Source: an uncultured Clostridia bacterium (lineage in GTDB: Bacteria > Bacillota > Clostridia > Christensenellales > Borkfalkiaceae). From it: a DNA stretch of 64,000 nucleotides. Within the stretch, counting starts at the first letter, position 1; the number at the start of each line of letters is the position of its first letter. Positions 46,118 to 53,777 of this stretch are shown here, piece by piece. The position numbers and the translations under genes are program-made. Below the pieces are notes generated by a model. It searched no databases. It saw only the letters and a list, made by a program, of their open reading frames with translations, and had not been told where the DNA came from. Location of the stretch: assembly GCA_944327625.1 (NCBI GenBank), contig CALVHL010000002.1, positions 91,263 to 155,262 of the forward strand. Direction: 5' to 3'.

Positions 46118-47554
46118 TCAGCCTATTAGTTTTTTTATTACCTGATTGTCGCTGAAACTGTGCTTTACGCCCATTATCTCCTGATAGCTCTCCCCGCCCT
46201 TGCCCGCGACGAGCAGAATGTCGCCCTGTGAGACGAGGTTGAGCGCGTACTCTATCGCAAGTTCCCTGTCGGTAACCGAGACATACCTGCCGCCGACTTC
46301 GTCCACGCCCTTTTCTATCTGCATGATTATGTCGAAGGGATCTTCAAAACGGGGATTATCGGAGGTAATAATAACAAAATCGGACAGTTTCGCCGCAACT
46401 TTGCCCATCAGGGGGCGCTTGGTCGCGTCCCTGTTGCCGCCGCAGCCGAACAGACAATAGAGTTTGCCCTTGCACAGCTTTCTGAGGGCGGTCAGCGACT
46501 TTTCAAGTCCGTCGGGCGTATGCGCGAAGTCGACGAATATGTCGCCGCCGTTGTGTTTCGCCACTCGTTCGAGCCGCCCCGGGACGCTTTTAAGGTCGGC
46601 AAGTCCCTCGGCTATCGACTGAATATCCACGCCGAGCGCACAGGCGCAGGTCGCCGCGGCAAGCGCGTTGCTGACGTTGTGCCTGCCCGCGAGGTTCAGG
46701 GATATTTCATATATCTCGTCGGAGAGATTGACGACGAAGCGCGTACCGTCGAGGCTCTCCTCGATGTTGACGGCGAAGCTGTCGCAGGGATTTTCGAGGC
46801 CGTAGCTCAGCGCTTCGGGGACCTCTTTCATTAGCTTCATTCCGAGCTTGTCGTCGGCATTTATTACGGCGATTTTGCACCTGCCGTTCTCGAAAAAGCT
46901 CGCCTTGCAGGCGGCATATCGCTTCATGTCGCCGAAAAAGTCGAGATGATCCTGCGTGCAGTTGGTGAAAATTCCCGCCTCGAATTTAAGGCGCGCTATC
47001 TTGTCGAAGTAGATTGCGTGCGCCGAGACCTCCATGAATACGTATTCTATGCCACGCTCCGCCATGTCGGCAAAGAGCGAATACATGAATACGGGATCGG
47101 GCGTTGTCAGCTGAGGCGATACAAATATATCACCGTAGGTCACGCCGAGCGTGCCTATTACGGCAGATTTGAGACCTTTTTTGTCGAAAATGCTCTTTAA
47201 CATATAGGTCGTGGTCGTCTTGCCGTTCGTGCCCGTTACGCCGACGAGTTTAAGCTTCTTTTCGGGATGATGATAGAATTCCGCCGCAAGCAGGGCGACG
47301 GTCGCCCGTCCGCCGCGCACGATTACGCGGGGAAGTTGAGTTTCAACCTCCCTCTCGCAGACTATCGCCGCCGCGCCCGCCCGTTCGGCTTCGCCGACGA
47401 GCGTATGACTGTCGCAGTTTATTCCGCTGTAACAGATGAACAGATCGCCCTTGCATACGTTCTTAGTGTTGGTGCTTATGCCGCTTATCTCCACTTCGCA
47501 ATCGCCGAAGGTCTTTTCATACGCAATGTTTCTGATAAGTTGAGAGAGTTTCAT
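46118..47554 (-). CDS. murE: UDP-MurNAc-tripeptide synthetase MurE, DAP-type
   Basis: Adds the third residue of the stem peptide. 478 residues; ATP loop VGVTGTNGKTTTTYML near residue 108, EVSAHAIYFDKIA near residue 180, and the specificity motif SDNPRFEDP near residue 405. DNPR marks meso-diaminopimelate rather than lysine addition. This makes DAP supply, and so the altered DapF domain fused to CarB, relevant. ATG 47554 (GGTGA upstream) is preferred over the TTG at 47560. Confidence 0.96.
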   Translation of the reverse strand: MKLSQLIRNIAYEKTFGDCEVEISGISTNTKNVCKGDLFICYSGINCDSHTLVGEAERAGAAAIVCEREVETQLPRVIVRGGRATVALLAAEFYHHPEKKLKLVGVTGTNGKTTTTYMLKSIFDKKGLKSAVIGTLGVTYGDIFVSPQLTTPDPVFMYSLFADMAERGIEYVFMEVSAHAIYFDKIARLKFEAGIFTNCTQDHLDFFGDMKRYAACKASFFENGRCKIAVINADDKLGMKLMKEVPEALSYGLENPCDSFAVNIEESLDGTRFVVNLSDEIYEISLNLAGRHNVSNALAAATCACALGVDIQSIAEGLADLKSVPGRLERVAKHNGGDIFVDFAHTPDGLEKSLTALRKLCKGKLYCLFGCGGNRDATKRPLMGKVAAKLSDFVIITSDNPRFEDPFDIIMQIEKGVDEVGGRYVSVTDRELAIEYALNLVSQGDILLVAGKGGESYQEIMGVKHSFSDNQVIKKLIG

Positions 47555-47556
47555 TT

Positions 47557-49254
47557 TCAATCACCGTAAGGCTGAATATTTTTTATTTTTATTATGTCCT
47601 CGAATATCTCCCGCGCGACGGGTGCGGCGACGGTGCTGCCGTAATACGAACCCTGCGGTTCGTCGACGATGACCAGCGCGAGATATTGGGGATCGTCCGC
47701 AGGGAAAAACCCGACGAACGACGAGACGTATTTACCCGAAGCTATGTGTCCGTCCTCGTACTTCTGCGCCGTGCCCGTCTTGCCGCCGACCTTATACCCC
47801 TCGATATACGCCTTTTTGCCGCTGCCCTCCGTCACTACGCCTTCGAGCATTTCTGCAAGTATGCGCGAAGCCTTTTCGCTTATGACCTGCTGTTTAAGAA
47901 CGCTCTCGTATTCCTCTACTACTTTTCCGTCCGAGGATACGACGCTCTTTATGAGGTGGGGCGAATAGTACTTTCCGCCGTTGACGGCGGCAGTCGCCGC
48001 GCAGGCAAGTTGCAGGGCGGTGACGGCGACCGTCTGACCGAAGCCTATTCTCGCAAGGTCGCAATCCCTGACGAGCGACTGCGGCACGAGCATGCCGAGC
48101 GCCTCGCCCGAAAAGTCTATGCCCGTGACGTTACCGAGCCCGAAAGCCGTAAGATAATCGTAAAAAGTCTCGGTGCCGAGCGCGAGCGCTATGTCCGTAA
48201 AGCATGGGTTACAGCTGTTGTTGAGCGCCTGCGCGAGCGTCTGTGCGCTGTGCTTGCCGTTGGCGTGGTCCGACCAGCACTTTATCGTCGTGCCGCCGAC
48301 CGAGCGCGTCCTGCTCGAATTGAATATGTACGAGGTCGAAAAGGCGTTTTTATTGCCGCGCAGGTACTCCTCTATATCCGCGGCGGCGGTTATTATCTTG
48401 AAAGTCGAGCCGGGCTCGTATATATCGCTGACTATAGCATTCCTCGTCAGGGCGTTGAGCGTCTGAGCGTCGTCTCTCGGCACGTCGTTGAGATCGTAAG
48501 ACGGGTAATTCGCCATTGCGAGCACGCCGAAATCGTCGGGATCTATGACTATGCAGGACACTTTTTTGGCGGAAGTCGCCGCATAAGCCGCCCTTATCGC
48601 GTCCTCGGCGGCAAGCTGAATGTCTATGTCGATCGTCAGGCGCACCTCGTCGCCCCCGACCGCCTCGCGGTAGACTATCTTGCAGTCCTCGGTCTCCACG
48701 CCGACTATGTCGGTCGTGTACATGATTTCGCCGTTTGTGCCCGAAAGTATGTCCTCATAGTACTTTTCGATGCCGCTCACTCCGCTGCCGTCCGAGGAAG
48801 TAAAGCCCAGAACCTGACAGAGCGCCTCGCCGTAGGTATAGACGCGGGTATTGTCGCGGGCATAGTACACGCCCGCCACGCCGTAAGAGGCAAGCTTTTC
48901 TATGTCGGACTTCTCTACCTGCCTCGCAAGCGTTATTTCCGACACCTTCTTCGCCGTCAGCTTTTCAAGCACTTCCGGTGCGTCCAGACCGAGCGCGCCC
49001 GCAAGTATCGTCGAGGCATATTCGGCATTTTCGACGGCGTTGGGGCGGACGAATACCGAATATGTAGTCCTGTTTGAGGCGAGCACCTGTCCGTTTCTGT
49101 CCGAGATTGCGCCCCTCTCGGCAATGACGGGTATTTCTCTGTTCCACTGGTCGGTCGCCCGCCAGACGAGGTCTTTGCCCCAGACTATCTGAATATAGAA
49201 AAATCTGCCGAAAATTATGCAAAAAATAAAGGTTATTGCCAGAATTACTGACAA
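47557..49254 (-). CDS. ftsI: Septal penicillin-binding protein FtsI/PBP2 class B
   Basis: Transpeptidase crosslinking septal wall. It has an N-terminal membrane helix, a dimerisation domain with AERGAISDRNGQVLASN, and catalytic motifs EPGSTFK (SxxK), NNSCN (SxN) and GGKTGTAQ (KTG). No PASTA domains follow, unlike many Firmicute homologues. The only standard in-frame start is TTG 49254, which would begin almost inside the membrane helix and has a poorly spaced site. The coding-like frame with basic residues (KLHQLSVTVLQKRLL) extends upstream to ATC/ATA codons at 49302-49297 just after GGAG, so translation may start there. Confidence 0.93.
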   Translation of the reverse strand: MSVILAITFIFCIIFGRFFYIQIVWGKDLVWRATDQWNREIPVIAERGAISDRNGQVLASNRTTYSVFVRPNAVENAEYASTILAGALGLDAPEVLEKLTAKKVSEITLARQVEKSDIEKLASYGVAGVYYARDNTRVYTYGEALCQVLGFTSSDGSGVSGIEKYYEDILSGTNGEIMYTTDIVGVETEDCKIVYREAVGGDEVRLTIDIDIQLAAEDAIRAAYAATSAKKVSCIVIDPDDFGVLAMANYPSYDLNDVPRDDAQTLNALTRNAIVSDIYEPGSTFKIITAAADIEEYLRGNKNAFSTSYIFNSSRTRSVGGTTIKCWSDHANGKHSAQTLAQALNNSCNPCFTDIALALGTETFYDYLTAFGLGNVTGIDFSGEALGMLVPQSLVRDCDLARIGFGQTVAVTALQLACAATAAVNGGKYYSPHLIKSVVSSDGKVVEEYESVLKQQVISEKASRILAEMLEGVVTEGSGKKAYIEGYKVGGKTGTAQKYEDGHIASGKYVSSFVGFFPADDPQYLALVIVDEPQGSYYGSTVAAPVAREIFEDIIKIKNIQPYGD

Positions 49255-49319
49255 TAACCTCTTTTGTAAAACCGTTACCGATAATTGATGAAGTTTTATG
49301 ATGATATATCTCCGTAAGC

Positions 49320-49997
49320 TTATTTGGAAATAAGGTTTTTCATTCCTTCGGAAATAATGTCGCTTATGCTCGAATTAACGCCCGCAATAGCGCCCCTGAC
49401 CGTATCGATGTTGTTCTGTACGGCGGCTATTTCGTCGTTGAGACTTGCAATAACGGCAGAATTGATGATGACGAGCGTCAGAAGTGCGACGACTATCGCG
49501 ACGAATACGGCGATAATGGTCTTTTCTTTCTTGCCGAGAATGGTGCGCTTGCTTTCGGAAACGCTGTAAACGCGGGTATTTTCCTCCGCCTCGTCCATGG
49601 TCTGATACTGTATGGTCGTAGACGTGGGACGAAGGTCCTCGTCTTCCTCGACATAGGTATTGACCGCAGGCTGAGCCTGAGCGCTGACTGCGTTTACGGG
49701 GCTTGCGGCGCGGAATATGTCCGCATCTGCACGCGCGTTGCGCACGAAGTATGCAGGCTGCTGGGCGACGGGGCTCTCAACGCGCTCGTCCTCCATAACC
49801 GCACTCTCCGTCCTGGTCATTGCAGCTTCTTCGCTCTTAAAGACGTCTTCAAGGCTGTTATTGGGGTTAATGAGCCTTGCATAGTTGTCCTTTATCCTTG
49901 CATTGTGAGCCTGTTCCGAGGCGTAGTCAGTAGCAAAACTGCGCGCGGGAACTTTTTCATTAGCTGTTCTCTCTAAAACGGGGGTGTCGGCTGCCAT
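49320..49997 (-). CDS. ftsL: FtsL-like bitopic division protein
   Basis: 225 residues. A long polar cytoplasmic part (1-150) is followed by one membrane helix (KTIIAVFVAIVVALLTLVIINSAV, about 155-178) and a short extracytoplasmic helical segment (SLNDEIAAVQNNIDTVRGAIAGV) fit for a coiled coil. Position between rsmH and ftsI and this topology identify FtsL; sequence alone would not. ATG 49997 has AAGGAG eight bases before it. The cytoplasmic part is much longer than in typical FtsL (about 100-120 residues in total). Confidence 0.75.
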   Translation of the reverse strand: MAADTPVLERTANEKVPARSFATDYASEQAHNARIKDNYARLINPNNSLEDVFKSEEAAMTRTESAVMEDERVESPVAQQPAYFVRNARADADIFRAASPVNAVSAQAQPAVNTYVEEDEDLRPTSTTIQYQTMDEAEENTRVYSVSESKRTILGKKEKTIIAVFVAIVVALLTLVIINSAVIASLNDEIAAVQNNIDTVRGAIAGVNSSISDIISEGMKNLISK

Positions 49998-50017
49998 AAT
50001 ACTTCTCCTTAGCCATA

Positions 50018-50962
50018 TCACGTAACTATTCTTTCGGCTATCCTGAGTTTGGCGCACTTTGAACGGGAATTTATCGCCATCTCTCTGACGGATGCCACAA
50101 CGGGTTTTTTCGTAATGATCTCAATCTCTTTCTTCTTGCCGCATACGCAGACAGGTAAACTCTTGTCGCATATACAGTCCTTTTCCAATTCGCGGAAAGC
50201 ATTTTTGACTATCCTGTCTTCGAGAGAGTGGAAAGTCAGAATTGCTATCCTTCCTCCTGCTTTCAGCCTGCGGGTGAGCCCCACCACACATTCGTACAGC
50301 CCGTCGAGTTCGCCGTTCACGGCAATTCTTATCGCCTGAAAGCTCTTTCTCGCCGCGGGGCCGTTCTGCTGAAATTTTTTGGGTATGCTGCTTTCGATTA
50401 TCTCTACGAACTGTCCGCAGGTTTCAAGCTTGCCTTTTTCTCTCGCCCTGACGACGTTTGCGGCTATCTGAGGGGCGAAACGCTCCTCGCCGTATTCATA
50501 GAGTATCCTCTTTATCTCCTCCTGCGGATATTCGTTGAGGATTGTCGCGGCTGTAACGGGTGCCGTTTCATCCATTCGCATATCGAGGGGCGACGAAGGC
50601 TTCATATAGGCGAACCCCCTCTCCTCGTTGTCGAGCTGATAACTCGAAACGCCGAAGTCGAGCATTACGCCGTCGAGCGCGTCCACGCCCGCATCTTTGA
50701 GCACCTCGTCATAGTTCTTATAGTTGGATTTGTAGATTGCGAACCTGCCCTTGAACGGGCTGAGCCGCTCGGTTGCCGCCGCTATCGCGTCGTCGTCGAG
50801 GTCGGTCGCTATCAGTCTGCCCGTCGGCGAGCTCCTTTTGAGTATCTCATAGGAGTGACCGCCGCCGCCAACCGTTCCGTCGAAGTATATCCCGCCGTCG
50901 GTGATTTTAAGACCTTCCATGCACTCGTCAAGCATAACGGGAATATGCATAAACTGTGCCAT
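50018..50962 (-). CDS. rsmH: 16S rRNA m4C1402 methyltransferase RsmH
   Basis: SAM-dependent N4-methylation of C1402. 314 residues: HIPVMLDECMEGL at the start, DGTVGGGGHSYEIL SAM loop near residue 29, MLDFGVSSYQLDNEERGFAY near residue 100 and the C-terminal LTFHSLEDRIVKNAFRE. It is the second gene of the cluster, four bases after mraZ, its universal place. Confidence 0.97.
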   Translation of the reverse strand: MAQFMHIPVMLDECMEGLKITDGGIYFDGTVGGGGHSYEILKRSSPTGRLIATDLDDDAIAAATERLSPFKGRFAIYKSNYKNYDEVLKDAGVDALDGVMLDFGVSSYQLDNEERGFAYMKPSSPLDMRMDETAPVTAATILNEYPQEEIKRILYEYGEERFAPQIAANVVRAREKGKLETCGQFVEIIESSIPKKFQQNGPAARKSFQAIRIAVNGELDGLYECVVGLTRRLKAGGRIAILTFHSLEDRIVKNAFRELEKDCICDKSLPVCVCGKKKEIEIITKKPVVASVREMAINSRSKCAKLRIAERIVT

Positions 50963-50965
50963 GTC

Positions 50966-51406
50966 TTAAATACCCAGATTGAATATGAGTTTGTCGTAGT
51001 TCTCGTCCTCGCCCTTGAAGTATTCGTCGTATACTTTCTTTGACCAGATTTCTATTCGGGTTACCGCGCCGCAGATGACGAGATCTTTGTCGTCCTTGCC
51101 CATTCCGGCGTGAGCGCGGAGCTCGGGAGGAAGAATTACCCTCCCCTGCCCGTCCTCGACCGCAGGTACGAACGACTTTGCAAAAGCCCTCAGACCTTTC
51201 TGCTTATCGACTTCCGACAGCTTGATCTCTTTGAGCTTTTCAAATTGGGCTTCGACTACTTCCTTGGGAAAAACGTATATGCACTTGTCAGAGCCCTTTG
51301 CGAAATAGTATTCGTCATCGCCAAGCTCTTTTCTGAGCTTAGCGGGAATTCTCATTCTGTTTTTCGCATCAAGCTGGTGATTGTATTCACCCGTCAGCAT
51401 AAACAT
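50966..51406 (-). CDS. mraZ: Transcriptional regulator MraZ
   Basis: 146 residues with two SpoVT/AbrB-like repeats, the first around GEYNHQLDAKNRMRIPAKLR and the second around FVPAVEDGQGRVILPPELRAHAGM. MraZ forms ring oligomers and represses its own operon at direct TGG repeats. Suitable repeats lie in the promoter just upstream. It is the first gene of the division/cell-wall cluster. Confidence 0.95.
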   Translation of the reverse strand: MFMLTGEYNHQLDAKNRMRIPAKLRKELGDDEYYFAKGSDKCIYVFPKEVVEAQFEKLKEIKLSEVDKQKGLRAFAKSFVPAVEDGQGRVILPPELRAHAGMGKDDKDLVICGAVTRIEIWSKKVYDEYFKGEDENYDKLIFNLGI

Positions 51407-51436
51407 TTTTATACGCCCTTCCTAGTAAGTAATTTA

Positions 51437-51465
51437 ATCTTAGCATATTGTTTGCCCACTGTCAA
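51437..51465 (-). promoter_or_regulatory. Promoter of the mraZ division cluster
   Basis: TTGACA-17-TAAGAT with extended TG, minus strand, about 25 bases of leader before the MraZ ribosome site. Confidence 0.75.
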
Positions 51466-51470
51466 CCACT
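51450..51470 (-). promoter_or_regulatory. Candidate MraZ-binding repeats
   Basis: AGTGG occurs twice at a ten-base period (AGTGGTTGAC then AGTGGGCAAA), overlapping the -35 box. MraZ is known to bind direct TGGG-type repeats at this position. Confidence 0.5.
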
Positions 51471-51544
51471 ATTTAATATTTTTTTAAAAAATTTTATAAA
51501 ATCCTGTCACAATAAACTATGACTAAGTTCGGCGAAAAAATTAC

Positions 51545-52306
51545 TTAGACGAAAATTTGTTTAAAAATCGCCGAATTTTTGTCAACATTACCACCGTAAA
51601 AGCTTATATCCACCGACAAAGCGCCTGCGTGGTCAGTTTTCCCTGATTTTATTGCCTGGTGGTCAGAAATCCCTAAAATTTCTCCCAAACGAGCCGCCGT
51701 TCCCTCCGCTCCGTCAAAAATTTGGCAAGAATAACGACGGGAAATTTGCTTTGCCGCGAACATATAGTGCGTGCAACCGAGCACCGCCGCGTCGAAATTT
51801 CCGTCGGGAAGGAGGTCTTTCGGCAGCGTTTCGGGCAGGCTGAATACGTTTTTTTCGATATAGTCGGCAAGCTCTTGCGAGGCAAAAACCTCGGCTTCGG
51901 GATAGTACTTTGAGAGGAGATTTTTAAAATTAAGACTGTTTGCCGTCGCGGCGGTCGCCAGCACGAGGCACTTGCCGCCGAACTTCGCCGCGGGCTTTAC
52001 GGCGGGCTGCATGCCTATCACGGGTATGGGATAGCGTCTTCTCAGCTCGGAAATACACTCCGCCGTAACCGTGTTGCAGGCTATCACTACGGCGTCCGGG
52101 CGATAGCTCATAGCGCCGTCGAGCACGGCCGAGGCGAGCGCGAACACCTCCTCCCCGCTCCTGTTGCCGTAGGGAACGCGGTAATTATCTGCGGCATATA
52201 TGTACTTCAATTGAGGATAATGAAGCGCGCACGCGCGCAATACGTTGAGGCCGCCTATCCCGCTGTCAAACACAACCGCCGTGCGGCCGTCATTCTTTTT
52301 TACCAT
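51545..52306 (-). CDS. murI: Glutamate racemase MurI
   Basis: Makes D-glutamate for peptidoglycan. About 253 residues from ATG 52306: N-terminal VVFDSGIGGLNVLRA, YAADNYRVPYG near residue 38, first catalytic cysteine in VIACNTVTAECI, second in VLGCTHYMF near residue 179. Both catalytic cysteines are present. The frame is open 18 codons upstream to a TTG, but that part is AT-rich promoter DNA. No ribosome-binding site is evident. It is transcribed away from rpsT. Confidence 0.93.
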   Translation of the reverse strand: MVKKNDGRTAVVFDSGIGGLNVLRACALHYPQLKYIYAADNYRVPYGNRSGEEVFALASAVLDGAMSYRPDAVVIACNTVTAECISELRRRYPIPVIGMQPAVKPAAKFGGKCLVLATAATANSLNFKNLLSKYYPEAEVFASQELADYIEKNVFSLPETLPKDLLPDGNFDAAVLGCTHYMFAAKQISRRYSCQIFDGAEGTAARLGEILGISDHQAIKSGKTDHAGALSVDISFYGGNVDKNSAIFKQIFV

Positions 52307-52370
52307 ATTATAAAGATATGACGGGCGGGAAAATATTATTAAAAAAATTGAAAAAGGCAACTAAAATTAG

Positions 52371-52399
52371 TTTACAATCACCCGTTTTTATGATAGAAT
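52371..52399 (+). promoter_or_regulatory. rpsT promoter
   Basis: TTTACA-17-TAGAAT, 43 bases before the rpsT start. Confidence 0.7.
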
Positions 52400-52442
52400 T
52401 ACAAAAGATTTAAGTTGAAAACATCCAAAAGGAGAAATTGAA

Positions 52443-52706
52443 GTGCCCAATATAAAATCAGCTAAAAAGCGTACATTAGTCAGCGAAAAGAAGACCGCTC
52501 AGAACAGGATTATCAAGTCCCAGGTAAAGACTCAGATCAAGAAGTTCCTTGCAGTTGTCGCACAGGGCGATAAGGAAGCCGCAACCGCACTCCTTCCCGA
52601 AGTTTACTCCACCATCGACGGCGCAGTAAGCAAGGGCGTTTTGAAGAAGAATACGGCTGCCAACAAGAAGTCGGGACTTGCAAAGAAGCTCAACGAGCTT
52701 GCGTAA
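52443..52706 (+). CDS. rpsT: 30S ribosomal protein S20
   Basis: 87 residues, small and basic, binding 16S rRNA. It opens PNIKSAKKRTLVSEKKTAQNR, the typical S20 N-terminus, and ends with the helical GVLKKNTAANKKSGLAKKLNE. The start codon is GTG, preceded by AAAGGAGAAATTGAA; a weak start codon is a known feature of rpsT autoregulation in other bacteria. It is a one-gene unit. Confidence 0.97.
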   Translation: MPNIKSAKKRTLVSEKKTAQNRIIKSQVKTQIKKFLAVVAQGDKEAATALLPEVYSTIDGAVSKGVLKKNTAANKKSGLAKKLNELA

Positions 52707-52730
52707 ATAAGTAAAAAGGCAAATAATTAA

Positions 52731-52757
52731 GGGCGCACAAAAGTGCGCCCGTTTTGT
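52731..52757 (+). terminator. rpsT terminator
   Basis: Perfect eight-base stem GGGCGCAC/GTGCGCCC with AAAA loop and GTTTTGT. Confidence 0.88.
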
Positions 52758-52885
52758 CGTTCCCCGATTTATCGTATTGCGCGGCTCTGACGGCCGCTCT
52801 GCGCCCGTTCTAAGCGGTATCGCCGCTCTCAGATTACCCCCTCTCCCGCCTCGCAGAATTGAATTTATCGCCTCATAACGCCATT

Positions 52886-52918
52886 TAAAAAGCCTGCCGC
52901 AAAATATCTGCGGCAGGC
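52886..52918 (-). terminator. ppa terminator
   Basis: Ten-base stem GCCTGCCGCA/TGCGGCAGGC followed by TTTTT on the minus strand. The 130 bases between this and the rpsT terminator show nothing else. Confidence 0.88.
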
Positions 52919-52934
52919 AACCTTTTATGTAAGA

Positions 52935-53465
52935 TTATTTATGGAATTTGTCGTTATACGCCTTGATGCACTTGCGGATGATCTCGATAGCCTCGTACTT
53001 ATGGCAGATTTCCTTGACGGTCGTAACCTTGTGTTCGAGCATCTTGTACACCTCGAAGAAGTGCATCATCTCCTCGAAGATGTGTTTGGGCAGTTCGTGA
53101 ATGTCATAGTAATGCTTATAGTTGGGATCGTTGAGCGGAACGGCGATGATCTTTTCGTCGAGTTCGCCGCTGTCGACCATCTGAATGACGCCGATAGGCA
53201 TACAGCTGACGAGCGTCATGGGATAAATGCTTTCGTTGCAGAGCACGAGCACGTCGAGGGGATCGCCGTCGTCGGCAAGCGTGCGGGGTATGAAGCCGTA
53301 ATTGGCGGGATATACCGTCGAAGTGTACAGCACCCTGTCCATTTTGAGAAGCCCCGTCTCCTTGTCGAGCTCATATTTGAGCTTGCAGCCCTTGGGTATT
53401 TCTATGAGCGCTTCAAACTTGTTCTCCTTGATTCTCGATTCGTCAATGTCGTGCCAGATATTCAT
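52935..53465 (-). CDS. ppa: Inorganic pyrophosphatase, family I
   Basis: Soluble Mg-dependent pyrophosphatase pulling biosynthetic reactions forward. 176 residues from ATG 53465, which has AGGAG eight bases upstream (nearer ATGs are badly spaced). Typical stretches: FEALIEIPKGCKLKYELDKE, YPANYGFIPRTLADDGDPLDVLVL with the DGDPLD metal site, and NDPNYKHYYDIHELP. Most Firmicutes use family II enzymes, but family I occurs in Clostridia. Confidence 0.95.
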   Translation of the reverse strand: MNIWHDIDESRIKENKFEALIEIPKGCKLKYELDKETGLLKMDRVLYTSTVYPANYGFIPRTLADDGDPLDVLVLCNESIYPMTLVSCMPIGVIQMVDSGELDEKIIAVPLNDPNYKHYYDIHELPKHIFEEMMHFFEVYKMLEHKVTTVKEICHKYEAIEIIRKCIKAYNDKFHK

Positions 53466-53494
53466 ATTCATCTCTCCTGTTTTTATCAATTTGA

Positions 53495-53522
53495 ATTATA
53501 CCATAAAATATGGCAATGTCAA
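53495..53522 (-). promoter_or_regulatory. ppa promoter
   Basis: TTGACA-16-TATAAT with extended TGG, about 30 bases before the ppa start. Confidence 0.7.
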
Positions 53523-53625
53523 ACGGCATAATATAATTTCTTTAACCTGACCGCCTATTTTTTTATATTTGCGGCACATACCCGCTAATTTAAAGGATAT
53601 TTTCTTAAAAATTTGCGCCCTGCGG

Positions 53626-53654
53626 TTGACACGCCGCCCGACCGCATATATAAT
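53626..53654 (+). promoter_or_regulatory. Promoter of the fluoride-riboswitch transcript
   Basis: TTGACA-17-TATAAT; the predicted start is about 53661, the first base of the aptamer. Confidence 0.8.
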
Positions 53655-53660
53655 GTAACA

Positions 53661-53722
53661 GTAGGGAATGAGGTTCTCCCCGAGAATTATTCTTAAACCG
53701 CTTTTCAAGCTGATGACCTCTG
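53661..53722 (+). promoter_or_regulatory. Fluoride (crcB) riboswitch aptamer
   Basis: The strand reads GGGAATGAGGTTCTCCC, a small extra hairpin (AGAAT-T-ATTCT), then AAACCGCTTTTCAAGC and TGATGACCTCTGC. This matches the crcB RNA layout: GGG-ATGAGG-UUC-CCC stem loop, AAAC-GC linker, second stem, and the UGAUG-CCUC strand pairing back with AUGAGG. The last strand (GCTGATGACCTC) is also the left arm of the following terminator, so fluoride binding should prevent termination and switch the gene on. Confidence 0.88.
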
Positions 53723-53750
53723 CGTAATACGCGCGGAGCATCGGCTTTTT
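53709..53750 (+). terminator. Riboswitch-controlled terminator
   Basis: Two-part stem GCTGATG/CATCGGC and CTCTGCG/CGCGGAG around TAATACG, then TTTTTT. It shares its 5' arm with the aptamer's closing strand, the expected mutually exclusive expression platform. Confidence 0.85.
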
Positions 53751-53777
53751 TATTTGCCCCGCAAAAAAGGAGAAACA

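Noticed and set aside
47686..49077. 463-codon open frame opposite ftsI
   Set aside because: Antisense to the penicillin-binding protein with all catalytic motifs; translation is low-complexity Arg/Val/Tyr.
52307..52325. TATAAT directly before the murI ATG as a leaderless promoter
   Set aside because: The hexamer abuts the ATG with no gap, which would place the transcription start inside the coding sequence; a TTGCCT-16-TAATAT pair further upstream is more likely.
53496..53741. 81-codon minus-strand frame over the fluoride riboswitch
   Set aside because: Overlaps the riboswitch, two promoters and the terminator; no protein similarity.
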